A stretch of 64,000 bases of DNA from Byssovorax sp. (GCA_025362495.1 JANYGI010000119.1:55211-119210), one strand, 5' to 3'; counted from the stretch's first letter, positions 19,401 through 27,872 are shown. Notes: generated by a model not told the origin, from the letters alone. Numbers and translations are program-made.

Positions 19401-20061
19401 GACCCTCCGCGACGTCAAGGTCCTGCGCGGGATCAAGCTCCCCGCGACCGACGCCGCCGTGGCCTTCCACGTGGTCTGCCGCGAGCTCGCGGACGGCACG
19501 GTCGATCTCGCGCTGCACGGCCCCGACGGCGCGCTCCACTACCGCGCGTCGGCCGAGCCCGCGGCAGCGCCGACGAAGCACACCAACGGCGCGACCCCGC
19601 TCGCGCCCTGGGGTAATCGCCCGATTTACGACGACGGCCTGCTCTTTCACGGGCCGCGCTTCCACGCGATCCGCAAAGTCCTTGGCGCCTCGAGCGAGGG
19701 CCTCCGCGCCACGCTCGTCGGCGCGCACGAGCTCGGCTGGGGCGCCGAGGCCCAGCGCACCGATCCGGCGATCGTCGACGGCGCGCTCCAGCTCGCGCTG
19801 CTCTGGACGCGCGAGCGGCTCGGCCAGGCCTCGCTCCCGATGGCGATCGCCTCGCTCGCGTGGCACCAGGCCGGCCCGGTCACCGGCCCGGTCACGGCCG
19901 TCGTCCACGGCCGCGAGGCCGACGACTCCCGCGCGGTGTGCGACGTGTGGCTCGAGGACGCGCGCGGCGCGATCGTCGGCGCCCTCCACGGCGTCGAGAC
20001 CATCGTCCGCCCCGCCGAGGTCCGCGCGGCGCACCTCGTGGAGACGGGACCCGCCTCGTGA
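13474..20061 (+). CDS. pfa2: PUFA synthase subunit Pfa2 (KS-MAT-ACP-ACP-ACP-KR-DH)
   Basis: This is an iterative type I fatty acid/polyketide synthase subunit of 2195 residues. The ketosynthase spans about 4-460, with Cys205 (DAACASS), His340 (EAHGT) and His381 (GHTKAAAG). The malonyl acyltransferase spans about 565-880 (FPGQGSQ; GHSLG with Ser668). A long Ala/Pro linker follows to about 1125. Three tandem acyl carrier domains carry LGIDSIKR with phosphopantetheine Ser1163, Ser1265 and Ser1370. The ketoreductase spans about 1640-1880 (SGGARG at 1648-1653; Tyr1835 in CDYAMAN). A C-terminal PKS-type dehydratase-like hot dog starts near 1935 (DHRVAGRRVIP, then DPAIVDGALQ). It corresponds to PfaA plus the C-terminal DH. 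Its stop overlaps the pfa3 GTG by four bases (GTGA), so the two are translationally coupled. Confidence 0.94.
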   Translation: MTQVPVAIVGVGALFPGSPDGAGFWRDIVASRDLISDVPPSHWLIQDYYDPDPSAPDKVYSKRGAFLGDSVFDPMEFGVVPSSLPTTDTAQLLALIVARRVLDDATQGRFASIDRSRIGCVLGVTSGQELLGTMVSRMQRPVWLKALRDDGVPEADAQRICDRITSEYVPWKESTFPGLLGNVVAGRIANRFDLGGTNCVTDAACASSLSALSIAVNELALGQSDLMITGGVDTMNDILMYTCFSKTPALSKSGDCRPFSDAADGTLLGEGLAMFALKRLSDAERDGDRVYAVIRGLGTSSDGRSKSVYAPVSEGQAKAITRAFDSAGYGADTVELVEAHGTATKAGDAAEFGGLKLAFEASGRADHQWCALGSVKSQIGHTKAAAGAAGLFKAVMALHHKVLPPTIKVDRPNPELAIEKSPFYLNSQARPWVRNAEHPRRASVSSFGFGGSNFHVTLEEYAGAAEAAPRLRTAPTELFVMSSPSAADLAARGARLADLADKEGFTTAARTSQSELVSTDKTRLSIVASDVADLRAKLDQARAMIAAKPGEAFSTPTGVHYGVGAVAGDVAFVFPGQGSQYVGMGADVAMEHNVAIDAWDAAAGLVATAGLRDVVFPHPAFTDEARAEQARRLTQTEWAQPAIAAASLALLGVLRAVGVRPASVAGHSLGELTALAAADALSTNDLVATARKRGELMSAASSTPGAMTAVARPLDEVKALLARLGSAAVVANHNHPTQVVLAGEIKAIEAVEAELGKQGITAKRLPVATAFHSQVVAGATAPFAEHLAGITVKAPTIDVLSNSEATAYPADPAAMRALMAGQITRSVRFVEMIEAMYEKGARIFVEVGPSAVLTELVGRILEGRPHAAIALDRKGKNGVTALQDGLGRLAAAGVAIDFAPLWAPFGAPPAPKKIPAMTMMVNGANYGKIYPPAGGAAALPKPNPPRLVMVAAPAPVAAAPVAAAPAPQAAPRSTPQPEARTAMTIAHAPPPAAPFAAPAHAPAPSSWIEAYQESQRQLTEAHASYVRTMASGHEAFLNTMEASFTGLGGLLGAPASSSSAAPRVAAAPVYAPAPALAAAPVYAPAQGLAAAPAPVHAPAQGLVAAPAAPVAVAAGAPAAAPSSAASRLDLQPLLLDVVADKTGYPAEMLGMHMELEADLGIDSIKRVEILSAMRKRAPNLPEVVATEMAALRTLGQIVDYMRERSGGSAAPVSEAAAPPPAAAGAAPAMADLQALLLSVVADKTGYPAEMLGMHMELEADLGIDSIKRVEILSAMRKRAPNLPEVVATEMAALRTLGQIVDYMRDRGGAPTTPAVAVKEAAPAAPATASAAPPLADLQALLLSVVADKTGYPAEMLGMHMELEADLGIDSIKRVEILSAMRKRAPNLPEVVASEMAALRTLGQIVDYMRDRSGGGRPAVKAARPAEPAATPTEAPSRIGRYVVGTREAVTSGLAMGGVLGARRLVITSEGTGIAQALARVLHERGLSAEVVTDVPADADAVVFLGGLRTLTDVESAIAVNREAFLAARAVASSFTRDGGAFVLVQDTGGDLGIAAKEPRSAWLAGVAALGRTAQLEWPKASVKAIDIERGGRSAEEIAAAIASEIFDGGGALEVGLAASGARVIPEVVERVVGARTPVLDRGAVVVASGGARGVTATALIALARHVQPHLVILGRSALEAEPAACVGVQGDAALKRALIEDARAQGRTVTLAEIGAHVARIAASREVTETLAAIKAAGGEARYLAVDVTDADRLRITLDAIRVEWGPISAVVHGAGVLADKRIEDKSPDQFDRVFNTKVEGLRALLDATVGDPLRAIILFSSVAARAGNVGQCDYAMANEVLNKVAIAERHRRSGACVVKAIGWGPWEGGMVTPALKGHFESMGVALIPLAEGADRFVAEIEGSPDDVELVIGGGADGRAIRGATAATTSFGVSVSDRTSPWLADHRVAGRRVIPVAMAVEWFARAAFALQGHAAMTLRDVKVLRGIKLPATDAAVAFHVVCRELADGTVDLALHGPDGALHYRASAEPAAAPTKHTNGATPLAPWGNRPIYDDGLLFHGPRFHAIRKVLGASSEGLRATLVGAHELGWGAEAQRTDPAIVDGALQLALLWTRERLGQASLPMAIASLAWHQAGPVTGPVTAVVHGREADDSRAVCDVWLEDARGAIVGALHGVETIVRPAEVRAAHLVETGPAS
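16855..17706 (+). repeat. three direct repeats encoding the tandem ACP domains of Pfa2
   Basis: The copies are at about 16855-17085, 17161-17391 and 17476-17706, each 231 bp, separated by Ala/Pro-coding linkers. By direct reading, copies 2 and 3 differ at only five of 231 bases, giving a single Thr-to-Ser change; copy 1 is more diverged. Such identity suggests recent duplication or gene conversion. Confidence 0.9.
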
Positions 20062-23000
20062 CCTTCGAACCGATCGCGATCGTCGGACAGGCCTGCACGC
20101 TTCCCTCGGCGCTCACGCCGGACACGTTGTGGGACAACGTTGTCGCCGGTAAAAGCGCCATTTCCTCGCCGCCGGAGGGCCGCTGGCGCCTCCCGGCCTG
20201 GCACGCGATGGGGACGCCGGGCGCGCAGGAAGAGCGCGCCTGGTCCGACGCGGGAGGCTACGTCCGCGGCTTCGAATCGGTCTTCGATCCGGGCGGCCTG
20301 CGCGTCCCCGCGGCCGAGCTGCTCGCCCTCGATCCCGTCTTCCAGTGGACGCTCCACTGCGCGCGGACCGCGCTGCACGGCGCGGGGATCGACGGGCCGC
20401 ACGCCCGCGCCGGGCTCGTGCTCGGCAACCTCTCGTACCCGACGGCGTCGATGTCGCGCTACGCCGAGAGCGTCTGGTTCGAGGCCATGAGCGCGGATTT
20501 CCCCGGTGGAAACCCGGGATCCCGCGCGGGCATCACCCACCCTGACGCGCGCAACCGCTTCATGTCGGGGCTCCCGGCGCACCTCGCGGCGGCGGCCCTC
20601 GGGCTCGGCGGCGGCGCGTTCGCGCTCGACGCTGCGTGCGCCTCGTCGCTCTACGCCATCAAGCTCGCCTGCGATCGCCTCCACGATCGCAGCGCCGATC
20701 TGATGCTCGCGGGCGGCGTCAACGCGGCCGACAGCCTCTTCCTCCACATCGGCTTCTCCGCCCTCTCGGCGATGAGCCGCACCGGCCAGTCGCGCCCCTT
20801 CGATCGCAACGCCGACGGCCTCGTGCCTTCGGAGGGCGCCGTGATCTTCGCGCTGCAGCGCCTCGACGACGCGCGCGCCGAGGGTCGCCCCGTGCTCGGC
20901 GTGATCCGCGCCGTCGGCCTCTCCAACGACGGGCGCGGCCGCGGCCTGCTCGCGCCGTCGTCCGAGGGACAGATCCGCGCGATGCGCCTCGCCTACGCCG
21001 CCGCGGGGATCACGCCCGCCGAGATCGGCTTCGTCGAGTGCCACGCCACGGGGACGCCGGTCGGCGACGCCGCCGAGATCAAGAGCCTCACCGACGTCTT
21101 CGCCGGCTGCAACGACGTGCCGATCGGATCGCTCAAGTCCAACCTCGGTCACCTGATCACCGCCGCCGGCGGGGCCGGCCTGATCAAGGTCCTCGCCTCG
21201 TTCGCCACGGAAACAATCGCCCCGACGATTCACGGCGGCGCCTCGATCCCCGAGCTCGGGGTATCCCCGGTCCGCGTCGTCACGCAGGCCGAGCCGTGGC
21301 GCGCCTCGGGCCGCCGCGTCGCCGCCGTCAGCGCCTTCGGTTTCGGTGGCAACAACGCGCATTTGATCGTCGAACAGGACGACGGCCGCGCCGCTCCCCG
21401 CGCCGTCGTGACGCGCTCCACGCCGGCTCCGATCGCCATCGTCGGCCTCGGCGCTCGAATCGGCCAGACGACCGGTCGCGACGAAGCGGCGCGCGCGCTG
21501 CTCTCCGGCGCGGGCTTCGCGGGGCGCCGTGAAGAGGTCACCGTCGAGCTCGAGGGGCTGCGCATCCCGCCGCGCGATCTCGAGCAGACGCTGCCGCAGC
21601 AGCTCCTGGTCCTCGAAGCGGGGCGCGAGGCCGTCCACGGCCTGACGCTGCCGCGCGATCGCACCGCGGTCCTCATCGGCATGGGCGCCGATCCCGAGGT
21701 CGCGCGCTACGGCGCACGCTGGCGCCTGCCGGCCTTCGCCGACGCGTGGGCGGCCTCGGGCCTGCCCGTATCCGCCGCGTGGATCGAGGCCGCACGCAAC
21801 GCGATCCAGCCCGAGCACGGCGCGGCCGGCGTGGTCGGCGCCATGCCCAACATCCCGGCCAACCGCCTGAGCAGCCAGCTCGATCTCGCGGGGCCGAGCT
21901 TCACCGTCTCCTCCGAAGAGCTCTCCGGCGTCGTCGCGTTGCAGCTCGCCGCCCGCGCCCTCCGCAGTGGCGAGATCGACGCGGCGATCGTCGGCGCCGT
22001 CGACGTCGTCGATCAGATCGTCCACCGCGCGGCGCTGCGCGAGCTCGGCGAGGATCCGCGCGCGAGCGACGCCGCCGTGGCCATGGTGCTCAAGCGCCTC
22101 GACGACGTGCGCGACGGCGAGGCAGTGCTGGCGATCCTCGATGACGGCGCCGCCGGCGATCCGCTGCGGCTCCGCGTCGGCGACGGCGCGAGCGATCTCG
22201 ATCTCGATCCCTTCGCCGCGATCGGCAAGCCGCACGCGGCGACGGGCCTCGTGCACGTGGCCGCCGCCGTCCTCGCGCTGCACCACGGGGCGCGGCCTGG
22301 ACCGGGGCGCGGCTCGCTGCCCTGGGTCGGCGCGCGCAGCGCCGAGGTAACCACCGAGGGCCTCGGCGCGCAGCCGCTGTCGGTGCATCTTCGAAGCGCC
22401 GGACCAGCCGCGCCGCTGCTCCTCGACGCGACGCCGACCCTCCACGTGTACTCGGGCGAGAACCGCGACGCCGTGCTCGGCGCGATCGCCGCCGGCCGCG
22501 AGAGCGAGGGCGGCCCCGCCCGCGCCGTGATCCTCGCGAGCACGCCCGAAGAGCTGGAATTGCGGCGCGCCGAGGCGATCCGCGCGGCCGAGCGCGGCGC
22601 CCCGATGCCCGACGGCGTGCTCTTTCGCGAGCGCCCGATCGAGGGCGAGATGGCCTTCGTCTTCGCCGGCGCGGCGGCCGCGTACCCCGGCATGGGCCGC
22701 GCGCTCGCGCTCGCGCTCCCCGACGCCATGGCCCGCCTCCACGCCCGCTTCGGGACGCTGCCCGCGGCGATCGACTGGATCCACGGCGCCCCGCGCGATC
22801 CACGCCACCCGCTCGAGCAGCTCTGCGCCTCCACGTTCCTCTGCCAGCTCCACGTCGAGATCACCCGCAACGATCTCGGCCTGCGCCCCGCCGCGACCAT
22901 CGGCTACTCGTCGGGCGAGAGCAACGCGCTCTTCGCCATGGGCGCGTGGCGCGACCACGACGCGATGATCCACGAGTGCTGGACAGCGCCTCTCCTGACC

Positions 23001-26000
23001 AGCGATCTGGTCGGCGAATTCCACGCCGCGCGCCGGCTCTGGGCGCGCTCCGGCGTCACCGGCAGCGACGCGACCTGGGCCGCGTGGGTCGTCGCCGCGC
23101 CCGTGGACGACGTGCGCCGCGCCCTCGAAGGCGAGCCGCTCGCTCACCTCACGATCATCAACACCGCCGAAGAGTGCGTGATCGGCGGCGAATCCGCCGC
23201 CTGCGAGCGCGTGGTGGCCACGATTGGCCATCACCGCGCGCTGCCGCTCTCGTACCCGATGGCCTCGCACTGCCCCGAGGTCGCCGAGGCCCGCGAGGGC
23301 TGGATGACGATGCACCGCCGCGCGATGCACGACGTGCCCGGCGTTCGCTTCTACTCGGCCGGCGCCGAGCAGGCCTTCACCGCCACGGCGAGCGAGGCCG
23401 CCTCGGAGACGGCGGCGCTCGCGATCACCGGGCAAGCGGTCGACACCCTCGATTTCCCCCGCGTGATCGAGCGTGCCTATGCCGACGGCGTCCGCGTCTT
23501 CGTCGAGCACGGGCCGCGCGGGCTCTGCAGCCGCTGGATCGCGCGCATCCTCGGCGCGCGCGATCACCTCGTCGTGGCGCTCGACGTCGCCGGTCAGCAG
23601 CCGGTCCGTCAGCTGATGACGGCCATCGCAGCGCTGGTCTCGGCGGGCATCCCGGTCGCGACTGACTCGCTCCTCGCCCGCCTCGCTCCGCCGCCTTCCG
23701 TGCGGTCCACGGGCTCGACGCTCACCGTCAGCGCCCACCCTGTCGACATCCACTTTCCCCCGGCCCCCACCGTGCAAACGATGCCCCCCGCTCCCGAGCT
23801 CCCCCCGATCCTGCAGAGCTCCCCTGCCCCGCGAAAAGAGCACCGATTGAACGGGAAATCCGCGCATCACCTCCCGGCTCCGACCACACCGACCTCGCCG
23901 ACTCCCCGCCTCTCCGCGACGCCTCCCACGCCGGCTTCGACGACGGCGCTTCGAGCGACACCGAGCCCGCTACCGGCGAGCCCCGCGATGCCCCGCCCGA
24001 CCCAGCCCATGACCACCTCCGAGGCAACGCCGCACCACGACTCGATCGCCGCCCGCGGCGCCGCCGTCAGCGCCGGTATCGCCTCCGCGCATCGCGCCTA
24101 CGTCGAAGCGCAGGGCGCCGTCCACGCCCGCTTCCTCGCGCTGTCGGGATCGCTGCTGTCTCGCCTCGCCGCCGCTCCGGCTGCCACTCTCCACGCGCCG
24201 CCACAACCGGCCTTCCCCGCGCTCCCGCCGCCGCACGGGCCGCAAATCCTGGCGTTCTCCGCTGCTCCCGTCGCCCTCGCGCTGCCCGCGGCCGCCCCGT
24301 CGCCGCCGCTGCTCGCCCCCCCCGCTCCTGCGGTGATCCCCGCCGCGCCGACGCCGATCGCGGCTCCGACTGCCACTCTCGCCGGGCGGGCTCTCCCCGG
24401 CCCCAAGTTCTCGCGAGCCGATCTGGAAGTGCTCTCTTCCGGGGCGATTTCGTCGGTCTTCGGCCCCGCGTTCGCCGGCCAGGATCCCTACGCGCGCCAG
24501 TGCCGCATGCCCGAGCCGCCGCTCCTGCTCGCCGATCGCGTCACCGGGATCGACGCCGTTCATCACTCGATGGACACCGGCGTCATCTGGACCGAGACCG
24601 ACGTCCGTCACGACAGCTGGTATCTCCACCACGGCCGCATGCCGACGGGCATCGTCATCGAGTCGGGTCAGGCCGATCTGCTCCTGATCTCCTGGCTCGG
24701 CATCGACGCCCTGAACAAGGGGGAGCGGGTCTATCGCCTCCTCGGCTGCGAGGCCACTTATCATGGTGAGCTGCCGAAGCCGGGCGATACGCTCGTCTAC
24801 GAGATCCACATCGACGCGCACGCCGAGCAGGGCGACGTGCGGCTGTTCTTCTTCCACTACGATTGTCGCATCGACGGCGAGCTGCGCATCTCGGTCCGCA
24901 ACGGCCAGGCCGGCTTCTTCACCTACGAAGAGCTCGCCAACTCCGGCGGCGTCCTCTGGGACGCCAAGGGTGCGCCGCACGAGACGACTGGCCCTCTCGA
25001 CGCGCCGCTCGTCGTCTGCGAGAAGAAATCGTTCACCTCCGCCGAGGTCCGCGCCTTCTCCGAGGGCAACGCCTTCGCCTGCTTCGGGCCCGGCTTCGAG
25101 CGCACGCAAACGCACGTCCGCACGCCGAGCATCCAGAGCGGGCCGATGCGCCTCCTCGATCGCGTGACCGAGTTCGATCCTCGCGGCGGGCCCTGGGGTC
25201 GCGGCTACCTGCGCGCCGAGGCCGATCTCTCCCCCGACGACTGGTTCCTGAAGGGCCACTTCAAGAACGATCCCTGCATGCCGGGGACTCTGATCCTCGA
25301 GGCCTGCGTCCAGGCCATGGCCTTCTATCTCTGCGCCATGGGCTACTCGATCGATCGCGACGGGTGGCGGTTCGAGCCCGTCCCCGGGCAGAAGAGCCCG
25401 ATGCGTTGCCGCGGCCAGGCCAGCCTGACGTCGAAGCACATCGTCTACGAGATCTTCGTCCACGAGGTCACGAGCGGGCCCATCCCCAGCGTCAAGGTCG
25501 ACATGCTCTGCACCGTCGACGGCCTCAAGGCCTTTCACGGCGAGCGCGTCGGCATTCGCCTCGTCCCCGCCTGGCCCCTCGACGACTGGCGCGCGGCCCC
25601 GGTCGCCCCGCAGACTGCCCACCTCCGCGCGAAGCAGATTGCCCCGCTCGGCGGCCTCGTCGGCCACGTCGAGACCAGGCCTGTTCCCCGCGTCGACGGC
25701 TTTGCCTTCGACTACACCTCTCTCCTGGCGTGCGCCTGGGGCAAGCCGTCCGACGCCTTCGGGCCGATGTACGCGCCGTTCGACGGCACCCGCCGCGTCG
25801 CCCGCCTCCCGGGGCCGCCCTATCACTTCATCACGCGGATCCTCGCCGTCGACGGCCCGATCGGCGTCCCGCAACCGGGCGCGACCGTCGAGGTCGAGTA
25901 CGACGTTCCGCCGGACGCCTGGTATTTCGCCGAGAACGGCGCGCCCACGATGCCCTTCTGCGTCCTGCTCGAGGCCGCCCTCCAGCCCTGCGGCTGGCTC

Positions 26001-27872
26001 GCGAGCTACATCGGCAGCGCCCTCACCACCGAAGACGACCTGCTCTTCCGCAACCTCGACGGAACTGGCACCGTCTTTCACGAGATCACGCCGACCTCAG
26101 GCACGCTCCGAACGCACGTGAAGGTGGTCGAAGTCTCGATGTCGGCGGGCATGATCATCGAGACGTTCGAGGTCGAGTGCCATGTCGGCGACACCCACGT
26201 GTACACCCTGCGCACCGTCTTTGGCTTCTTCCCCAAGTCGGCCTTCGACAACCAGGTCGGCCTCCCCGTCACGCCCGAGGCCCGGGCCCGGCTCGACCGC
26301 CAAGCCACCCACACTACCGATCTGGCCAGCACGCCTCCGCGCTACTTCGGCGGCGCCCCGCGCCTCGCGCCGGGCATGCTCTCGATGGTCGATCGCCTCA
26401 CGGCCTTCGAGCTCGAAGGAGGCCTGAAGGGCCTCGGCTACGCGCGCGGCGAGAAAGACGTCGATCCGGCGGTGTGGTCGTTCAAAGCCCACTTCTTCCA
26501 GGATCCCGTCCAGCCCGGCTCGCTGGGCATCGAGGCCCTGTTGCAGCTCCTGCAAGCGTGGATGATCGACGCGGGCTGCGCCGACGGCGTCCCCGGCGCG
26601 CGCTTCGAGCCGATCGCCCTCGATCGCCCCCACACCTGGAAATACCGCGGCCAGGTCGTCCCGAAGAACCGCCGCGTCACGGTGGAGATCGACGTCACCG
26701 AGCGCGGCACCGACGCGCGCGGCAACTACGCCCTCGCGGAAGGCTCGCTCTGGGTCGACGGCAAGCGCATCTACGGCGCGAAGAACCTCGGCATGCGGGT
26801 CATCGCCGGCCCCTCGTCGCCGCCGCGGCTCACGCCTCCCTCGCCCGAGACGCGGGCCGAGCGCGGCGATCCCGACGCCGGCCCGCAGCGCGATCTCGCC
26901 TCGTTTCGCGGCTTCTGGCGCGCCTCCATCGGCGTCGGCCCGTGGCCGATCGAGGACCTCTACCTCGGCCTCGTCGAACGCTTCCTCGGCAAGATCGTCA
27001 TCGCCGATCCGGTCGCGTTCTCGCGCGTTCACGGCCGCGGCTGCCTCTACCTGGCAAACCACCAGATCGCGCTCGAGTCGCTGATGTTCATCGTCGTCTC
27101 GTCGGCGATCGCTGGCACGCGCACCATGGCGCTGGCCAAGGCCGAGCATCAGGAGTCGTGGCTCGGCAAGCTGATCACCCGCGCCGTCGGCTACCCCGGC
27201 GTGATCGATCCCGAGCTGATCACCTTCTTCGATCGCGAGGATCACGCCTCGTTCGCCCGCATCGCCGAGCAGGCCACACAACAGCTCGCGGCCTCGACGA
27301 AGAGCGTGCTCGTCCACGTCGAGGGCACCCGCGCCCTCTCGTGCCGCACGCCGGTCGCCCGCCTCGGCGCGTCGGTGATCGACATGGCGCTCGCGGCCGG
27401 CGCGCCGATCGTCCCCGTCCGCTTCGCCCGCGCGCTCCCGATCGACGGCCTCACCGAACGCCTCGATTTCCCCTTCGGGTACGGCAAACAGGATCTCCAC
27501 TTCGGCGCCCCGATCGAGCCCGCCGACCTGGCGAAGCTCCCGCTCAAGGATCGCAAAGACGCGGTGCTCGCCGCGCTCAACACCCTCGGTCCGGGCGCCT
27601 CCGACACGCCGTCGGAGCCCGATCCCGTCTTCGCCGCGCAGGTCGACGCCTGGCGCGCGCGCACCGGCTGCTCGCTCGAAGCGGCCGTCTTCCTGGAGAC
27701 GCTCGCGGGGGCCTCGGCGCCCGAGTCCGAGGCCGTCCACCGGCTCCTCGAAGGCGCGCGCAGCGGGCTCCTGATCCTCGGCGAAAGCCCTGCGGATCGC
27801 TGGCTTGGCGACTTCGCGCGCAGCCTCTTCGGCGCCACCGGGCCGACGATCGAGATCCTCCACGGCCGCTGA
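20058..27872 (+). CDS. pfa3: PUFA synthase subunit Pfa3 (KS-CLF-AT-four hot-dog DH modules-AGPAT)
   Basis: The 2604-residue product is the second large PUFA synthase subunit. The active KS has Cys194 (DAACASS), His329 (ECHATGT) and His365 (LGHL). A second KS-like domain, about 455-780, has Glu620 where the Cys should be (VSSEELSG), the mark of a chain-length factor. An acyltransferase-like domain, about 865-1180, has GYSSG with Ser951. A Pro/Thr-rich linker follows. Four hot-dog modules form two pairs: DH1 (YLHHGRMPTGIVIESGQ, about 1522), DH2 (GHF, His1734 and Glu1748), DH3 (Asn1960 at the His position) and DH4 (His2145, Glu2159). A C-terminal 1-acylglycerol-3-phosphate acyltransferase follows (NHQIALES at 2334, VEGTR at 2421-2425). 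That terminal domain suggests direct transfer of the finished acyl chain to a lysophospholipid. The start is the GTG overlapping the pfa2 stop. Confidence 0.94.
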   Translation: MTFEPIAIVGQACTLPSALTPDTLWDNVVAGKSAISSPPEGRWRLPAWHAMGTPGAQEERAWSDAGGYVRGFESVFDPGGLRVPAAELLALDPVFQWTLHCARTALHGAGIDGPHARAGLVLGNLSYPTASMSRYAESVWFEAMSADFPGGNPGSRAGITHPDARNRFMSGLPAHLAAAALGLGGGAFALDAACASSLYAIKLACDRLHDRSADLMLAGGVNAADSLFLHIGFSALSAMSRTGQSRPFDRNADGLVPSEGAVIFALQRLDDARAEGRPVLGVIRAVGLSNDGRGRGLLAPSSEGQIRAMRLAYAAAGITPAEIGFVECHATGTPVGDAAEIKSLTDVFAGCNDVPIGSLKSNLGHLITAAGGAGLIKVLASFATETIAPTIHGGASIPELGVSPVRVVTQAEPWRASGRRVAAVSAFGFGGNNAHLIVEQDDGRAAPRAVVTRSTPAPIAIVGLGARIGQTTGRDEAARALLSGAGFAGRREEVTVELEGLRIPPRDLEQTLPQQLLVLEAGREAVHGLTLPRDRTAVLIGMGADPEVARYGARWRLPAFADAWAASGLPVSAAWIEAARNAIQPEHGAAGVVGAMPNIPANRLSSQLDLAGPSFTVSSEELSGVVALQLAARALRSGEIDAAIVGAVDVVDQIVHRAALRELGEDPRASDAAVAMVLKRLDDVRDGEAVLAILDDGAAGDPLRLRVGDGASDLDLDPFAAIGKPHAATGLVHVAAAVLALHHGARPGPGRGSLPWVGARSAEVTTEGLGAQPLSVHLRSAGPAAPLLLDATPTLHVYSGENRDAVLGAIAAGRESEGGPARAVILASTPEELELRRAEAIRAAERGAPMPDGVLFRERPIEGEMAFVFAGAAAAYPGMGRALALALPDAMARLHARFGTLPAAIDWIHGAPRDPRHPLEQLCASTFLCQLHVEITRNDLGLRPAATIGYSSGESNALFAMGAWRDHDAMIHECWTAPLLTSDLVGEFHAARRLWARSGVTGSDATWAAWVVAAPVDDVRRALEGEPLAHLTIINTAEECVIGGESAACERVVATIGHHRALPLSYPMASHCPEVAEAREGWMTMHRRAMHDVPGVRFYSAGAEQAFTATASEAASETAALAITGQAVDTLDFPRVIERAYADGVRVFVEHGPRGLCSRWIARILGARDHLVVALDVAGQQPVRQLMTAIAALVSAGIPVATDSLLARLAPPPSVRSTGSTLTVSAHPVDIHFPPAPTVQTMPPAPELPPILQSSPAPRKEHRLNGKSAHHLPAPTTPTSPTPRLSATPPTPASTTALRATPSPLPASPAMPRPTQPMTTSEATPHHDSIAARGAAVSAGIASAHRAYVEAQGAVHARFLALSGSLLSRLAAAPAATLHAPPQPAFPALPPPHGPQILAFSAAPVALALPAAAPSPPLLAPPAPAVIPAAPTPIAAPTATLAGRALPGPKFSRADLEVLSSGAISSVFGPAFAGQDPYARQCRMPEPPLLLADRVTGIDAVHHSMDTGVIWTETDVRHDSWYLHHGRMPTGIVIESGQADLLLISWLGIDALNKGERVYRLLGCEATYHGELPKPGDTLVYEIHIDAHAEQGDVRLFFFHYDCRIDGELRISVRNGQAGFFTYEELANSGGVLWDAKGAPHETTGPLDAPLVVCEKKSFTSAEVRAFSEGNAFACFGPGFERTQTHVRTPSIQSGPMRLLDRVTEFDPRGGPWGRGYLRAEADLSPDDWFLKGHFKNDPCMPGTLILEACVQAMAFYLCAMGYSIDRDGWRFEPVPGQKSPMRCRGQASLTSKHIVYEIFVHEVTSGPIPSVKVDMLCTVDGLKAFHGERVGIRLVPAWPLDDWRAAPVAPQTAHLRAKQIAPLGGLVGHVETRPVPRVDGFAFDYTSLLACAWGKPSDAFGPMYAPFDGTRRVARLPGPPYHFITRILAVDGPIGVPQPGATVEVEYDVPPDAWYFAENGAPTMPFCVLLEAALQPCGWLASYIGSALTTEDDLLFRNLDGTGTVFHEITPTSGTLRTHVKVVEVSMSAGMIIETFEVECHVGDTHVYTLRTVFGFFPKSAFDNQVGLPVTPEARARLDRQATHTTDLASTPPRYFGGAPRLAPGMLSMVDRLTAFELEGGLKGLGYARGEKDVDPAVWSFKAHFFQDPVQPGSLGIEALLQLLQAWMIDAGCADGVPGARFEPIALDRPHTWKYRGQVVPKNRRVTVEIDVTERGTDARGNYALAEGSLWVDGKRIYGAKNLGMRVIAGPSSPPRLTPPSPETRAERGDPDAGPQRDLASFRGFWRASIGVGPWPIEDLYLGLVERFLGKIVIADPVAFSRVHGRGCLYLANHQIALESLMFIVVSSAIAGTRTMALAKAEHQESWLGKLITRAVGYPGVIDPELITFFDREDHASFARIAEQATQQLAASTKSVLVHVEGTRALSCRTPVARLGASVIDMALAAGAPIVPVRFARALPIDGLTERLDFPFGYGKQDLHFGAPIEPADLAKLPLKDRKDAVLAALNTLGPGASDTPSEPDPVFAAQVDAWRARTGCSLEAAVFLETLAGASAPESEAVHRLLEGARSGLLILGESPADRWLGDFARSLFGATGPTIEILHGR

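Noticed and set aside
19647..23870. A minus-strand open frame of about 1400 codons antisense to pfa2/pfa3
   Set aside because: Composition is low-complexity Arg/Ala/Gly with no motifs, while the plus strand encodes KS, CLF and DH domains.
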